From positions 88,087,474-88,151,473 of the forward strand of contig OV884011.1 in assembly GCA_930367205.1 (NCBI GenBank): DNA of 64,000 nucleotides, in the 5' to 3' direction. The translations under genes were made by a program, and so were the position numbers. This DNA comes from Acanthosoma haemorrhoidale (Eukaryota > Arthropoda > Insecta > Hemiptera > Acanthosomatidae). The notes below the pieces were generated by a model. It was not told the origin of the DNA. It did no database searches and saw only the letters and a list, made by a program, of their open reading frames with translations. Of this stretch, positions 1 to 12,068 are shown one piece after another. Each line of letters opens with the position of its first letter. Within the stretch, counting starts at the first letter, position 1.

Positions 1-529
1 GTTTGGCACTCAATTCTAATAAAATCGATTTGCAACTATAGATTTTAATCCAGAACCTACATGTCCTGAAGTTGTGACGACAAATATTGATAAAATCATG
101 TATGACGAGTTTAAAAACTTTTCTATTTTTTTTTCATTCTGAGGGTTTTATTTTCAGGTAGGGGTGGCCTGGGTAATGGGGCCGCTGGAGAAAGTGGCCA
201 AAATGGAAGCCTATTACCAACTTTGCAAAACCACTGGGACATAGTTCTTGATCTCGCTTAGCCAGTGGAACTCAGGACTCCTTCCTATCCCTGTCAACTT
301 TCACTAGGCCCCCCTTGGAATATTTGAGCCACCAATTGACGATACTATATCCCGGTCCCGGGGGGGGGAGGGATGACCCACGATGCCGTAAGGATGCAAT
401 TCTACCACCAGGCTTCTGAAACGGTAAACCAATAACAAATTACTACCCCGGGAAATCCACCTTAAGACAAGTCAGGAAAAAAACAGAGCTAGATGGGTAA
501 TTTGGAATCAGACCACGGCGAGGAATTTG
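1..529. other. Unassigned stretch with GC-richer block
   Basis: No coding region is recognised here. From about 150 the DNA is clearly richer in G and C than most of the window and includes a run of nine or more G near 361. It lies directly upstream of LINE endonuclease-like sequence, so it could be the 5' untranslated part of that element, but this is inference from position only. Confidence 0.3.
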
Positions 530-703
530 GTTTACCGATCCAGAACGAGGAACATTAGTGCTTTGGACGGAAAATAGAAGGAGCTGGTGGTAGAGGTTAG
601 CAAAAGCAAAATGGTCTTCCTCCGGATCACTGAAAGAAAGGGAAAGAGAAAAGGAAACATGATTAACGAAGACTATGTGATCCTATACTCTAGTGTGGGC
701 TAA
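530..703 (+). pseudogene. LINE endonuclease N-terminal remnant (RTE-like)
   Basis: One frame from about 551 to 703 reads as the beginning of an apurinic-like endonuclease of a non-LTR retrotransposon, with a single internal stop. Visible pieces are NISALDGK, then ELVVEVSKSK, ITERKGKRKG and YVILYSSVG. These match the usual order in RTE-type and craniofacial-development-protein-2-like LINE proteins: a start motif with N-x-x-S-L-x-GK, a helix with EELV-E, an I-x-ETK-x-KGKG loop and a Y-x-x-x-YSGV strand. The catalytic glutamate loop appears as TERK in place of TETK. In the intact family this domain nicks the genomic target. Only about 50 residues remain and the frame closes at a stop after the VG. 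The same family may be represented by the RT relic at 7.7-9.2 kb, which is on the other strand. Confidence 0.5.
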
Positions 704-869
704 TTAGAGACCCCCTGCAAAGTACAGATTAGGTCATGGACACAACTATGAGCTAAGGACGAGGATTAGAACCATGTAAACGAGCCTCGAAATCAAGTCA
801 GCCCAAACTACTATTGAGGAGATGTCTGTGTGTAGGCAAGGAGGGCTGGCCATAATGATTTTCCAAACA

Positions 870-1065
870 CGAATAGGAAATTGAATACCACGAGTAAGAT
901 CTTGGAACATTAGGGGTGACTTCGGGAAGGGGGGGGGGTTCTACAGGTTAGGTATGGACTTAAGCTAGAAAAGCGTCCTGATCTGATTTCTGACAGAGAA
1001 CTGTGCAGGCCCGACTCATTACTGAAATCCTCACACCACTTCTACGTCGGTATATAACAACATTA
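870..1065 (+). pseudogene. Possible second LINE endonuclease fragment
   Basis: About 170 bases after the first endonuclease remnant the translation gives SWNIRGDFG, and in another frame an open run with LKLEKRPDLIS. A tryptophan-asparagine strand followed by a K-R-PD-hydrophobic strand is the layout of the start of a LINE endonuclease, in which W-N leads into a PD-I-x-x-x-QE loop. The two pieces lie in different frames around a run of nine G, which would fit a slippage indel. The expected acidic catalytic loop is not convincing, so this is a weak call. Confidence 0.22.
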
Positions 1066-1460
1066 TGTATGTATATATTAACCTATATCCTATGATGACG
1101 AATTTTAAAAATATTATCACATTTCTAAATGAATTTGATTTTCGGTATAATTTTAGTTGATTATCGTGGAACGCTTTGACTAAAGGAAAATAAATAAACA
1201 AAAACTAACCTCCTTAATCGTTTGGCTCATTGTATAGTCTTCCGAAATTCATTTTCTGCTTGAAATTTATGTGGTAATTTTAACACATGGTGTTTAGGAT
1301 GGCAGGTGAGTAACAATAATTCATACGAATTACATTTCTTGCCTTCACCTTCACTAATTATTAAATTACGCTTTTAGGTGTGCCCATTTAGGACTGAAAA
1401 GTGTCCTATCCTTTTGGAAGCCACTTCAATTTATGATAGACAAATAAATTCACTTTCTAT
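1066..1460. other. Unassigned, possible SINE body
   Basis: No reading frame of interest. Bases from about 1340 to 1460 lie 3' of the tRNA-like head at 1461-1531 when read on the minus strand and could be the body of that SINE. A short hairpin-like stretch near 1390-1412 (AGGAC against GTCCT) is the only structure seen. Confidence 0.25.
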
Positions 1461-1531
1461 CTTGGGAATTGAACATATGACCTTCAGATCATAAAACAGT
1501 TATGCCAACCACTACACCAAATAAGACCACC
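1461..1531 (-). repeat. tRNA-like head of a SINE
   Basis: Read on the minus strand this 71-base stretch has the layout of a tRNA gene. An A-box-like TGGTGTAGTGGTTGG lies at 1505-1519 and a B-box-like GTTCAATTCCC at 1464-1474, with spacing close to that of a real tRNA. The anticodon and T arms do not pair well enough for a functional tRNA, and the acceptor ends GGTGGTC and GATAG do not match. A tRNA-derived SINE head, where these boxes served as an internal RNA polymerase III promoter, is the simplest explanation. I did not find a clear target-site duplication. Confidence 0.45.
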
Positions 1532-4500
1532 TTGCATGTACCTTGAAAATAAAAGTGAAGGTGCTGTGATATTCAGTAGCATCGTGAGGTAAAGGTCCCT
1601 TGATTCTGATTCCAAGACGGACATGTAATTTTTCATTCGCATGCTCCGTAAATTATAAGTTGATTACTCCCGAGTGCCTATCATACGTTTCAGGTCATAT
1701 CTTAAATTCCTATTACATTGTGCCATATATAGTTGCCTAAGGCATCAGTTCTCTACCAAATTGGGGGTTTATCCCAGCTTGAAGATAGCTGGTTACGAGT
1801 TATCTTTCCCAACTTTCTTTTAATTTCTTTGAGCCATACTACAGAATTATCTTGATTAGAGCAAGTAAAGGTTTTTTCTTGTCAATATAAAGGCATTTCC
1901 ATTCCCTTATCATGAAATTCAGGAACTTGATTTATGATTTTGCCTTACCCTTCATTACATTTATATGTATTGAAATATAAAAATTTAACATGTGAAATAA
2001 AATGTTTGTATTCCGTACTTTATGCCTCATTATTCCTCAGTTATCTGCAACCTGTTTTATTCAAACCTAATCTGAAATCTAAGACATTGTCACTACAATT
2101 CAAATCAAATTTGAATTAGTTTATGATTCCACATTTTTAGAAATATTATTAGTTTCAAGTCCGTTACATTCTCTCGTATCGGAGTTTAGATAATTTATCA
2201 CCATAAAATTACTTATAATAACTCGATAATTATATTATTAATCATCCTGTAATGCTGTATATATACAAAATGGACAGCCAGAAGTTGTGAGTTGGCCATC
2301 GCAAGGCGTGTTGCACATGTCAACATGGAGCCGTGGACTAGTTAGGCTGTCGGCGAGTGGACTGAATAGACAATCGTGTCCATCTTACTGCTTGGCACCA
2401 ACTGAAATCCAATTTAGCATTCTGAATACGAATGATCTTCCAGAAGCTCACCAAAGCAGCAGCTTCAGAGAACACCTTATGCTTTAACGAAATTCCTAAC
2501 CTTTTCACGTTGTTTAAAAGTTGCTGTCAACATTTTTTGCAAAATAAGAGCAAAATTTGAAAAAGATTTAACGAGAAATATCATACAAAATGATAACCAG
2601 AAAAATAGCTTTGCAAGTAAACTAAAAGTAATGGAGATTTTTGAGTATTTTTTATGGTTTCAGCGACCTGGTAGGAATGGTAGGAACTTACGAAAAATCC
2701 AAGGCAGATTTTTGGTTACAGACCTGTGTAATTTATAAAAAAAACTCATTTCAGGGGTGCGTCAAGAGCCAGTCACACCATTGCAACTGCAAATTAACTA
2801 ATTACACATTCATAATTACGAATTGCAATGAAGCCCTCCAGTAGGTTAATGACGCTATTATAAATTACACATAGCAGAATGCATCGCAATTGTAATTACT
2901 AATTTGGAATTCAATTATAATTTCCCCAGCTCTGCTACAAGCTTTCGGTGGTCTGATTACCGAATGTAATGTTTATTCCAGCTTTATATCCTACGCTCTA
3001 ATCGCACAGCTCATTTGAATTACAAAAAGTTGTCAAAGCTGTTGTTTTATAATACGTTTTTCCAGTATTTGTGAAGTAACACTTTGAGGAAATTAGGGTT
3101 ATAATTTGTAAGGAAGTGTTTCTTTTCGTCCCTACAACGGAAATAATGACAATCCCATAACGGCAATAAAATAATTGAAAACCATTTATTCATCGACTAT
3201 TTCTTTGGAGATTGTTGGTTTATGAAGATATTACATAGTTATCAACACCGTGTTAGAGCATATTGACCTACTAATTTAAATAATGAAGGGCGTAGGATCA
3301 CAAAATAATGACGAAAATGACGCGAGTAAACAAAATCTGTGACCTGTTACAGCAGATTGTACTGATGCTTAAATCCGAAAAACCAGACATCACACTACAA
3401 GCGAATCTCTTTATTGCATAACATCGCTCTTGGCTTTCTGTTGTTGTTGTTTTTTCAACTACGTGAGACTGAAATACTCGTAATGTGTGAATACACTATT
3501 TTTCTGAAGAGTATTCTAAAACATGAACGAGCACAACCTTCGAGAAAATTTAAATATGTTTGGATTTGCTGAGAAGAGTAATTAGTTGTTAAGTATACTG
3601 TGGCAAAGAACTAGGAAAAGGGTAAACCCTTCTGTCATATTGTGACAAGCGAGAAAACTTCTGTTCTTCGTTTTGCCTCAGGAAAGAGGCTTGGGTGACA
3701 CCATTATTGAGAAGGTAGCATTGGGAAGCTTTGTTTGTAGTTTCTTGTATATTTTTGTTTGTTATAGAGTGTTAGTTAAGTTCAAGTTCATGTGTATAGT
3801 GCACAAAAATAGAGTAAATCCACTATAATAATTAATGTCTTGTTGTGTAGAGTATTGTTTTTAAATCGAAAGTTTACATTTAGCTTAGCTCGGATTGGTC
3901 CTGCTACCTCTTTGTTAATACACTCAGTCATGTTTATCTATTGTTTTAAGATATGATTGTAAACAGTTTTTTTTTTATTACAGTAACGCTATACGAGGGT
4001 TTAAAACTAATGCTGGCCTGGTGATTGTAAATAATAAGTATTCATAATTATTACCTCCGCTACTTCATGTCCATTGTAATAAAGTATCTGTGTTTATAAT
4101 TTAATACATTGTAGATGATGTTCAAATATTTCCCCTATTGTTTTATTATTAATGTAATGCCTATGGAGGTGTTTTGGTTAGAATTATTCGCTAGTGTATG
4201 GAGGGTGGGGGGGGGGTGGACTCCTCAATCGTTTAATGGTAATCTAAGTATACATTAGGGGTTTTAATTTAAAAGCACAAGGGTTTCGATGACCAATACC
4301 TTAAGGGTTCAGTTGACCTTTTAGGTTCAGTTATTTCCCCTCGGTCCCATTAGTGAGCTTTCTGGCGCCCGTAACCTTTTAGTTTATTTAGTAAATTTTT
4401 GGGTTACTTAGATTACCCATGTTGCAATATGCATTTTTTTAAAATACCTTTTTGTAAAGACCTCCATCGATTCAGATCATACTGTAGTGTATTTTTAATG

Positions 4501-6279
4501 AAGGAAGTATCATGTTAGTACTTACGATTTACGATATTACAATTTTGTGGTGAAATGATTGATTAGAGCTGAAGTCTAGACCTTTTGTATGATGTTATTC
4601 AATGCTGCCGCTAACTCAATGAAGGCTGCTGGTTCAACTAAGTTATGGGGACAATGAATTCTAAGGGTCATTTTCCTAGATTATAAGGGTCATTATAGGG
4701 GAAATTTTCTTATGCCTAAAGATATGATTAATAAAGTAATTGTTAACTATAAAAAATGACGCTATTATGAAAACAAATTTTTAAACATTGCATTTTTTAT
4801 TCTTTCACGTTTTAAAAATTTATGAAAATACTAAGGGATAATGTTTTGGTTTCAGTATTTTGAGGGCTGATAAGGAATAGTTATAAAGATATCTTAAAAC
4901 GGTAGGCAACGTATTAAAAGCGTGCCCCAGAGTTTGGTTTCATTACCTAACCAGGCAGTAATTTCATTTCTAGTGGGTACTTGTAATACTAAACCAGGAC
5001 TAAAATACGGCCATAGGTATCGCTACTACCAAAGTAAGGCGGGACGTGGATGACCGAACATATTCAGGGCGGTCTTCAGTTGCCATCTATTTTCAATCGT
5101 TTTTATACGGTTCCGTAGTTTTTAATGTCAAATGAACAACTCGCTGTAATTAAACAGGGCAAATAAATTAATGTTTTACTCCTCTACTCCCTTACTCGCA
5201 CTGCACTAAATGTCTTAACTTGCCAATTCGGCTGAGTGTCCAACTAGAGTTGACAACAGAAGAGCCTGTCGTGCTGGTATGGTGTTGACAGCGCCTTAGC
5301 CCCGCTCCACACACACATGTAGACCAAGCAGCTGGCCTGATGGGTATCAGCAATGTGTGAGCATGGGATATTACTCGCTGGTGAAAGTAATGTGTTGCGC
5401 ATGTTGTCCTATTGGTCGGATGATATGGGTTTTCTTGAACACCTTAAACGGGTTGGTTGAATATTGCCAATCCCCATAGGACGCACTTCTGCACTGTCGG
5501 TCACCTCATAAAGCTAGGGCGCTGACATCATGATATAAGTAGAGTATATATATTTTTTTTTTTTAATTTATATCTTATATAGATATTTTTACCTAATTTC
5601 ATTTTATATTGTTAGTGTGTTATTAATTGCATCATCGTGTTATTTTGTCGACAAAAAAAAACTAAACAAAGTACAAAGTGTATATAAATCTTTTGTAGTG
5701 GAGGTTGCGAAACTGTTGAAAGAGCTTCTAATTATGTTCCGTTATCTATTATAGTTTTATATTTTTAAACTTATTGGTTCCTATGCTTATTTCTGTTTTA
5801 TATCTTAAAACTGGATTTATATTCAAATATATTGTTAGCTATCGTGTTCAGTGTAATTTACTTATTAATCTATTTCATTAAGTATTCTGGACCATTGTTT
5901 TTGCATGTATGCAAAACATAGAGTACAGTAATATGCTTCAAAATAATTCACTCTTATTTTAATTAATTAACGATTTTAATGTAATTAAAATCCCAAGCCC
6001 CATTAAAGCTACAGTTGTCTAACACACCCAAACCAAATATAAAACGTGTTTTCGAATGTTTGTTATGTTTTTTATATCATTTATCTGATCATCGAAAGTA
6101 AAATTCAATACGTGGGAACCCCCATGGCCAGCAACTTTTACCACCTCCTTACCAAGTGATCCTTTCCATATATGTGTACAAATACATTCACTTGCCGCAC
6201 AAATCAACAATGCTGGCCCGGTCCACTGACAAGGCGCCCGAGGGTCTTTAGCCACCCATTTTACATTCCCCAAGACTTG
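1532..6279. other. AT-rich DNA with no recognised gene
   Basis: Long AT-rich noncoding DNA. Short open frames here (for example 1934-2119, 2287-2487, 2641-2844) have no motif I recognise and are of the length expected by chance. A G run sits near 4208. The block from about 5210 to 5530 is less AT-rich, with scattered CpG, but no coding or repeat match was seen. Confidence 0.4.
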
Positions 6280-6590
6280 GGATGGAACCGAAGGGCAAGG
6301 CCGGCTAGCTAAGACGACCCGACGCCACTACAAATAGGCAGGCACAGGAAACTGGCAAACAGGCAGTCTAGCATCAGCATTAGGTCATTAGGCGGCGCGC
6401 ACGCGTGCCTTTGTACGGGAATACAAAAAAAAAAAACAAGAGACGCCTAAATATTTGCGCCGTGGAGGGTGTCAAGGCCCGCTCAGGGGGTGCGCAAGGA
6501 TTAGCGCCTCGAGGCCGTCAGCAAGGTCGCGACCCTTGGCCGTCGTCTCATCGCATTTTTTTTCCTCAGGCCGTCTGCGCAATAACAGCT
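6280..6590. promoter_or_regulatory. CpG-rich island, possible promoter or first exon
   Basis: In otherwise AT-rich DNA this block is dense in G, C and CpG, including a GGCGGCGCGCACGCGTGCC stretch near 6390. It ends with a pyrimidine-rich run and CAG at about 6550-6569, which looks like a 3' splice site followed by GC-rich sequence. A short open frame at 6405-6599 (plus) crosses it, but its protein matches nothing I know. It may be a promoter with the first exon of an unseen gene or the GC-rich 5' end of a transposable element. No TATA box or initiator could be singled out with confidence. Confidence 0.25.
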
Positions 6591-7689
6591 GAGATATAAT
6601 GTCGTGTAATTTGATTTGATTCTTCTTATTTATTCATAATAGCTGTGAACAGGTCGTGTTGTATTTGATATTTTCGGAGTGATGTCAGATGATCATCATT
6701 TCTGATTTGTTAGAAATGGTATCCACTTATTAATTAATTGTGCCACTATACAGTTTCATATAACGACTAATCTACAGACTTCACGTTGTGGATAGACTGA
6801 GGAAGTTTGACATTTTTTTTATTTTTGTGAGTCAACCTACTTCCATGAGTAACTCCCAATACCGTGGGAAGGTTAGTGTCAGAACAATGGGGCTTACAAG
6901 TATTGACCGCTCTGCAACCTGCATTAATTTTACCTAATCTAGAATCGATAGACTTTTTGTTATAAAAAATAAACTTTCAAAAATTAATAATGTATTTATA
7001 TATATAATTAACTCCTGGCGTATGTTTCCAACATGGAATGGTGTTTGCTACACGTTTTGACTCATGGGGTCATGGACTTCAACTGGCCTATTAATCATTG
7101 AAGTCTTGACTGCAATTGGCACACTAAAAACTTTCGAGTCGTAACATACGCAACACAATGAGGTGGTGTGAGCCTATAAATCTAAAAACTCCCAATTGGA
7201 GGAAAGATATAATTTTGATATAGCTATTATTGATCAAATTTTCATATTTTCCTGATGCAGTAGATTAAAATTTTTTATTCAATTGCAGTTTAAATATTTT
7301 TTTTATGAGTTATATAGTTCTGTGCCCATGAATAGACCAACATTTTCAGTAATTTTTAAAATTTAAAGTAAGAAAATTCTACATTGATACCTCGTTTTGC
7401 TAATACCAAAGCAACTATCAAATGGTTTTTTATTATCAAGTTCACAGATTTAAAACAAGCTGACATTATTGATATTGAGAAAAAATAAATAAATAACGAA
7501 TTTGTGAGGTTATATAAAGATATGTTAGAGAGAATACGACAGTACAATACATTTTGTAGTTTTGTAGTTCATGTACCTAATATAACATTCTAAAAGTGAA
7601 GATCGGCCAAAGAGCTACATTTTATTGTTATGTTGATTATAATTGATTCTTTCTGAATCGTTGATGATTAAGTGTTTAACTCCTATGTT
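6591..7689. other. AT-rich DNA with no recognised gene
   Basis: AT-rich sequence with no recognised coding, RNA or repeat signal. The small minus-strand frame at 7356-7547 is low-complexity and unconvincing. Confidence 0.4.
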
Positions 7690-9240
7690 CCCTTTAAGGA
7701 CATGGGACCTTGATGGATCTTCGCCAGCTCTCTGTCACCGCCCAGTCAGCTGCGCTTGCTCTGACCACCTCGATACCTGGCGTGCTGTTTCTGCCTGAAT
7801 CGTCTTCCTTCAGGTAGCTCATAGTCTGCTATTTCTTCTGATCTCCTGCGAAGATCTTCAGTAGAGTTCCTGACTTGTAATGTTATCTCTGGTCCGACAA
7901 ACCCACTAGCAGTTCCTCGCCTCGATCATCATTAAATTCTCTTTGATCTGTTGTACTAGAACGCCTCTCATTCTGCGCCACCATACTCTCAAGTAAAAGC
8001 ATCCATTACTAAAACCATACAATCCTCCTCGGAAACTAAAACGGCAGTGGCCTCGTGACCTGCTATAAATGCGTAACAGTGGGAGTCCTGGCAAAGGCCA
8101 CTTTCTCCAATCATGTCCTGAGCGTATGTGGCTCTTGCGCTCTTCGTCAGCCTCCACTGGCTCGTATCCGGTGACGCGGCTGATGGAGGAGCGTGGGGGA
8201 CTTCCCAAGACTCCGCTTCCTCTTTCGTTTGCGAGGGAGGTGACAAACATGTGGATTTGGGATGCCTCTGGGCTGTTTGTAAATACTGTACGAATGAGCG
8301 AGTGAATGAAAATTGTAAATATGGTATGAATGAAAACATTTATCACAATTACTTATTCCCCAATAAGGCACATTGTAATTTTATCATAATAAAGTTGTAT
8401 AATTATTACCTTTTTCATTACTAAAAACCTTCACCTGCCTTGTTATCAAAGTGATAACCTTCCAGCTCTCTCATAAAGTAGACAATTTTATATATTTGCA
8501 TTCAAAATACGAAATTTCTTTTTTAAGGTCAATTTTTTGAGACCATATAGTTCTTTATAGGACAGCCGCTCTTCTGCAGTGTTCTTGGTTTCGCTTTAAA
8601 CATCCTTCTCCACACCTCCATCTCTTCCTGCTATACTGAATATGTACGTAAAAGAATTCACTTCATACAAGCATATCCTATTTTTTCGTTTGTACCTATG
8701 AATTCATGATTTTTGCTTTTTTTGTGTTTTAGCCATTCAGTTATCTTTGCACCTTTATCCAAGTCGCCCACATTTCCAGCTAAATTCGTGTAAGGGTAGG
8801 ACAAGAGGCAGATGGCGTCCACATAATCCAAATCCACATAATAATGGTCCTCCATACGAGCATTTATACCCCACTGGATGTCTGCAGCAATGGTGACAGG
8901 AGGCAACCCTGCCCCACTTTCCTCCTAGTTGAAAATGTTTTTGGCAAACCGCATTTATCGACAACCCTACAGGTCAAGAATTTCCTTTGTGGCAGGTATT
9001 GTTTTCTCTGGTACAGTTTTTCTCTTAAGAGTTTTTCTATTTTTTTTTGCTCCACACTGTCCAAAGCCGCAACAAATAATAACAAAAGAGGACCCTGTTA
9101 GTCACTCAATTGTTCTACAATCACTCTCAACAAATCTATAAGGTCAACACCAGCCTTTCTGAATCACGAATCGCCACTTATGTGCTCAATCAGTACCGAA
9201 CAGTATCACACGATATTTTTAATCGGAGCCTTGGTGGCAG
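7690..9240 (-). mobile_element. RTE-like LINE relic, RT and C-terminal part
   Basis: Read from 9240 down to 7690 the minus strand gives, in order, the C-terminal two thirds of a LINE protein. DSVEQKKIEKLL is the palm segment after the first catalytic aspartate. VGQGCLLSPLL is RT motif B. LDYVDAICLLS is the catalytic box, usually Y-A-D-D, here altered at both key positions. Next come GRDGGVEKDV, LKKKFRILNANI and VWWRRMRGVLVQQIKENL. The end near 7700-7800 recalls the family's basic C-terminus. This order is that of RTE-type endonuclease-reverse transcriptases. There are many frameshifts and stops. The element is split at 8017-8415 by a jockey fragment on the other strand, and the order of RTE motifs resumes across the insertion, which supports a single original element. 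No 5' endonuclease part is attached. Confidence 0.65.
8017..8415 (+). mobile_element. Jockey family A 3' fragment nested in the RTE relic
   Basis: This is a 5'-truncated 3' end of the jockey-like family seen at about ten places in the window. It starts in the last codons of the RT frame (KLKRQWPR-type end) and holds the long version of the family 3' untranslated region. It ends with AATAAAG plus a short tail. It is bracketed by CATTACTAAAACC at 8004-8016 and CATTACTAAAAACC at 8416-8429, a target-site duplication differing by one A. The target lies inside the RTE-like LINE on the opposite strand, so this insertion is younger than that relic. Confidence 0.7.
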
Positions 9241-11020
9241 AGCTCCCTCCCTAGTTCTATAATATTATAGAAATTAAATTAATAACTCCACTCCAGGTTT
9301 ATTTTAGTTTATTATTTAAAAACGCCATGAAAATTTAAAATGACGCTATATTTTTCCCCATCTTTTGACTTATAACCGAGAGGGTATATTGATGCAATAA
9401 ATATAATCAAACAAGAATGATAACTACGCTTCAGTGCAGTTTTTAGTCTATATTTTTAAAACGCAATACAATTTTAAATAACCCCGGTACACACGTTTCC
9501 TAGATTTCACATTACAATACAATTTCATACATTTCATATAAAAGTGGCATATTTTTGCTTACCTCTTTATGTATAGAGAGTAGATTCAATTTTCCCTTTC
9601 CAATTTATTGTTAATTAATTGATCGATTTACTTTATATTAGCAATCCGACAACAAACGTACATTTTTTGTAAGTAAAGTATCCTTCTCTCTCCATTAAAA
9701 AGACAACTAAATTACTTTGCTATGACAATACTTGATGAGCTATTATGAAATCATAAAAAAAAAAAAAAAACCATTCTGCGACCTACATTTTAGGATGAAG
9801 GTAACATGCCGAAGCATCCGCAGTGACGCAACAGTAATTGCAAATAATCTGCTAAGTATTGTAACAATTCCACCACTGGATCGGTGCCACGCTTGTCCAC
9901 AGGAGTGCCCATGAACAGGAAGAGATTTGTTATTAAAAAAAAAAAGATTGGGTAAAAAAATGTGCTTGTTTCTAGCGAGGGCTGTGAAACGCGAGTGGCA
10001 GTTTCCTGAGAGTGACAATGTCAGTTTCCACGGGCAGCGATGGACGCCACCTTGCCGACTATTTCACGGTGGCTCGGCTGTGCTGCCTTCTCTTTGGATA
10101 CATTTTGTAGGTGGACCAGGGTCTCGGACCCATTCATCTTAAAGTCTCACGTTGGTGGGTCAGCTATCCTCGCCGTCCTTACTTAATAATAAATATTGTC
10201 TATACCTACATTGTACGATGGTCAAAATAACTATGACGGAAGTATTTGAAATAAAAAAAAGAATATTAAGAAAACTGCAAATCTCTATTATAATAAGGAA
10301 TTGTCCCTTCAATCCTGAAACCAATGTAGACAAAAACATTATGAAGAAAATAAAACAGAAACTAAATATCTAAGCAATTACACACTAATTAACAATTGTG
10401 TGTTTACCCATAAAAATATAAATCTTTAATATATCTAACTTTACACAGTAAAGGAAAAAACGTATAGCATAAAATTAATCTAGATTATATAATTACAATG
10501 TTATACAAATCAACGGTCATTTCATTAGTTAGCACTACACAACTACTCATTTGATCGTAATAGCAAATAATTAAATAATTTTGATTTCAGCCATTTTAAT
10601 GAAGGACCGTAGAGAATGAAAGGGGAAGTTGAGTTCCAGAAGAATATTGCGTTTATGTCGAAGGAGTGGGGGGTAGTATTGTAGTTCTATAGGGACACAC
10701 GGTGGATTTTAGACATTGGGTTTGGCGTAAGTGAACGTCTGTTTTATTATAAATGAAGGAGAGGAATGAAGGTTGCCCGGTAAGGAAGAGTTTTTAGAGA
10801 AAGGTACCCAGGAAGTATTTTCGACGATAGTATGAGACAAGCCATTCCATCAGAGAATAAAAGGGGGTGATTTTAGAATATCTGGGGCAACCTAAGTAGA
10901 TTTCTAGTATGATTCTACTGCAACAAGAGGATTGATTATTTTTTAAATTATATTCACATGAACCAAAAGACATATAAATATATACCAGATATAGAAAAAG
11001 GAACGATTCGAAGAAGTTAT
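9241..11020. other. Unassigned, with a GC-richer block near 9.8-10.2 kb
   Basis: No recognised gene. A 16-base A run is at about 9757. From 9780 to about 10180 the DNA is less AT-rich, and short frames on both strands overlap there (9732-9914, 9743-10018, 9927-10142), but none shows a motif. The stretch 10600-10800 is also richer in G and could be a diverged repeat. I could not match it to anything else in the window. Confidence 0.35.
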
Positions 11021-11199
11021 AAAACAGCTTCATTGTCTGTCCACAACGGATAATTTCTTCTTTATTAAAAAACCGCTTTTGGCAGCTCCAAGCTGTCATC
11101 GTCAGTTATTTCTACAATAAAATAAAAAGTTAAATGATAAAAAATGGTTACCTGCGCAAATGGAGACAAACTAAATTCTATTATGATTCGTAACAATGG
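11021..11199 (-). repeat. Repeat R2 copy 1, possible Penelope-like end with hammerhead relic
   Basis: This segment is homologous to 60212-60368. Read on the minus strand it contains CTGACGA (11099-11105), then an eight-pair hairpin with one mismatch formed by TGACAGCT and AGCTGCCA around TGG (about 11080-11098), then AAAAGCGG and an AATAAA signal. CUGANGA, a stem and GAAA is the core of the hammerhead ribozyme, and such motifs are known from Penelope-like retroelements. Here the second core block reads AAAA instead of GAAA, so the ribozyme should be dead. Assignment to the Penelope-like group is inference from this core alone. Confidence 0.4.
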
Positions 11200-11958
11200 C
11201 CAAAGTCATTAAGTAAAATATAAAATATATTCCACTAACAGTGCTGAACTGTACCTAGTTTAAAATTGTCTTTATATTCTATTACGTTTGAAAGTTCTTA
11301 AAATTAAAAAATACAACACATGTAATAAATAATTAAAATTAAAAACTACCAAATAACAATTAATTATTGTTAATTGGTAAAATTAAAAGTTGTAATAAAT
11401 TATTAAAACCAATTACAAACACAACTATATAACAATCTTATGCCTACTGACCAAGCTGGTTATGTGGAATATATAACTCATCTAAAACAATAGTATCGTT
11501 ATCTTTCCAAAAACACTGTACATCCACGCTCCTCACTCCATGACTGCCTTTGTCCAGGAGGTATGGAGCGTTTCTTAGCATACGCGTGTTTGTTATTTCT
11601 TTTAATTTATATTACCGCTCATTAAGGAGTCTAATTTTATTTCAATATTTTCCAGGCTATTAATTAATCTTTTATCGTGTGTTTTTTAGAATGTTTTCAC
11701 GTTTAGTAGTTACATCCTGTACTCCCCGCTGTTATATTAAGCAAAAAATACAGAAATAAACTTTAATCATTTTTATCGCCACTATTGTAAGATACATAGA
11801 TATGCTTTCAGATCGACGGATCAACAGGTACACAAAAGACAATGTCCCCTCTCCTGCCTGGATGTAAGTAGATCCTCTCTCATTAAGCTCAGAAAGTAAT
11901 AGTATATATATATATATTATTTTTTTTTTCATAGCCCCTTTAAATTTACAGATAATTA
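11200..11958. other. AT-rich DNA with a small palindrome
   Basis: No gene is recognised. An imperfect palindrome lies at about 11347-11378, with ACCAA and TTGGT at its ends and TAACAAT/ATTGTTA within. Confidence 0.35.
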
Positions 11959-12068
11959 TGAGGGTGGTCCGAAAAGTTTCCGACCTAACAAAGCTTTTAT
12001 TTCACTAGCTTTTATTTATTTTATTATCATCTTCATGATGAGGTCGGAAACTTTTCAGACCACCTGTG
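11959..12068 (+). mobile_element. Mariner-type MITE, copy 1 (110 bp)
   Basis: A 110-bp element flanked on both sides by TA (11957-11958 and 12069-12070), the target duplication of the Tc1/mariner superfamily. Its ends are inverted repeats of about 28 bp sharing GGTGGTC-GAAAAGTTTCCGACCT with few mismatches. The centre is AT-rich and far too short to code. A second copy of exactly the same length lies at 59898-60007 in the opposite orientation. The two differ at about 7 of 110 positions when compared by eye. Such a non-autonomous element needs a transposase from elsewhere, and none of that type was seen in this window. Confidence 0.85.

Noticed and set aside
1461..1531. Functional tRNA gene
   Set aside because: The boxes are present, but the anticodon, T and acceptor stems do not pair. 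A SINE head fits better.
8069..8424. Five overlapping open frames on both strands as possible genes
   Set aside because: They are shadows of the nested jockey 3' UTR and the RTE relic. The same sequence recurs at 19.1 and 57.4 kb as untranslated repeat.
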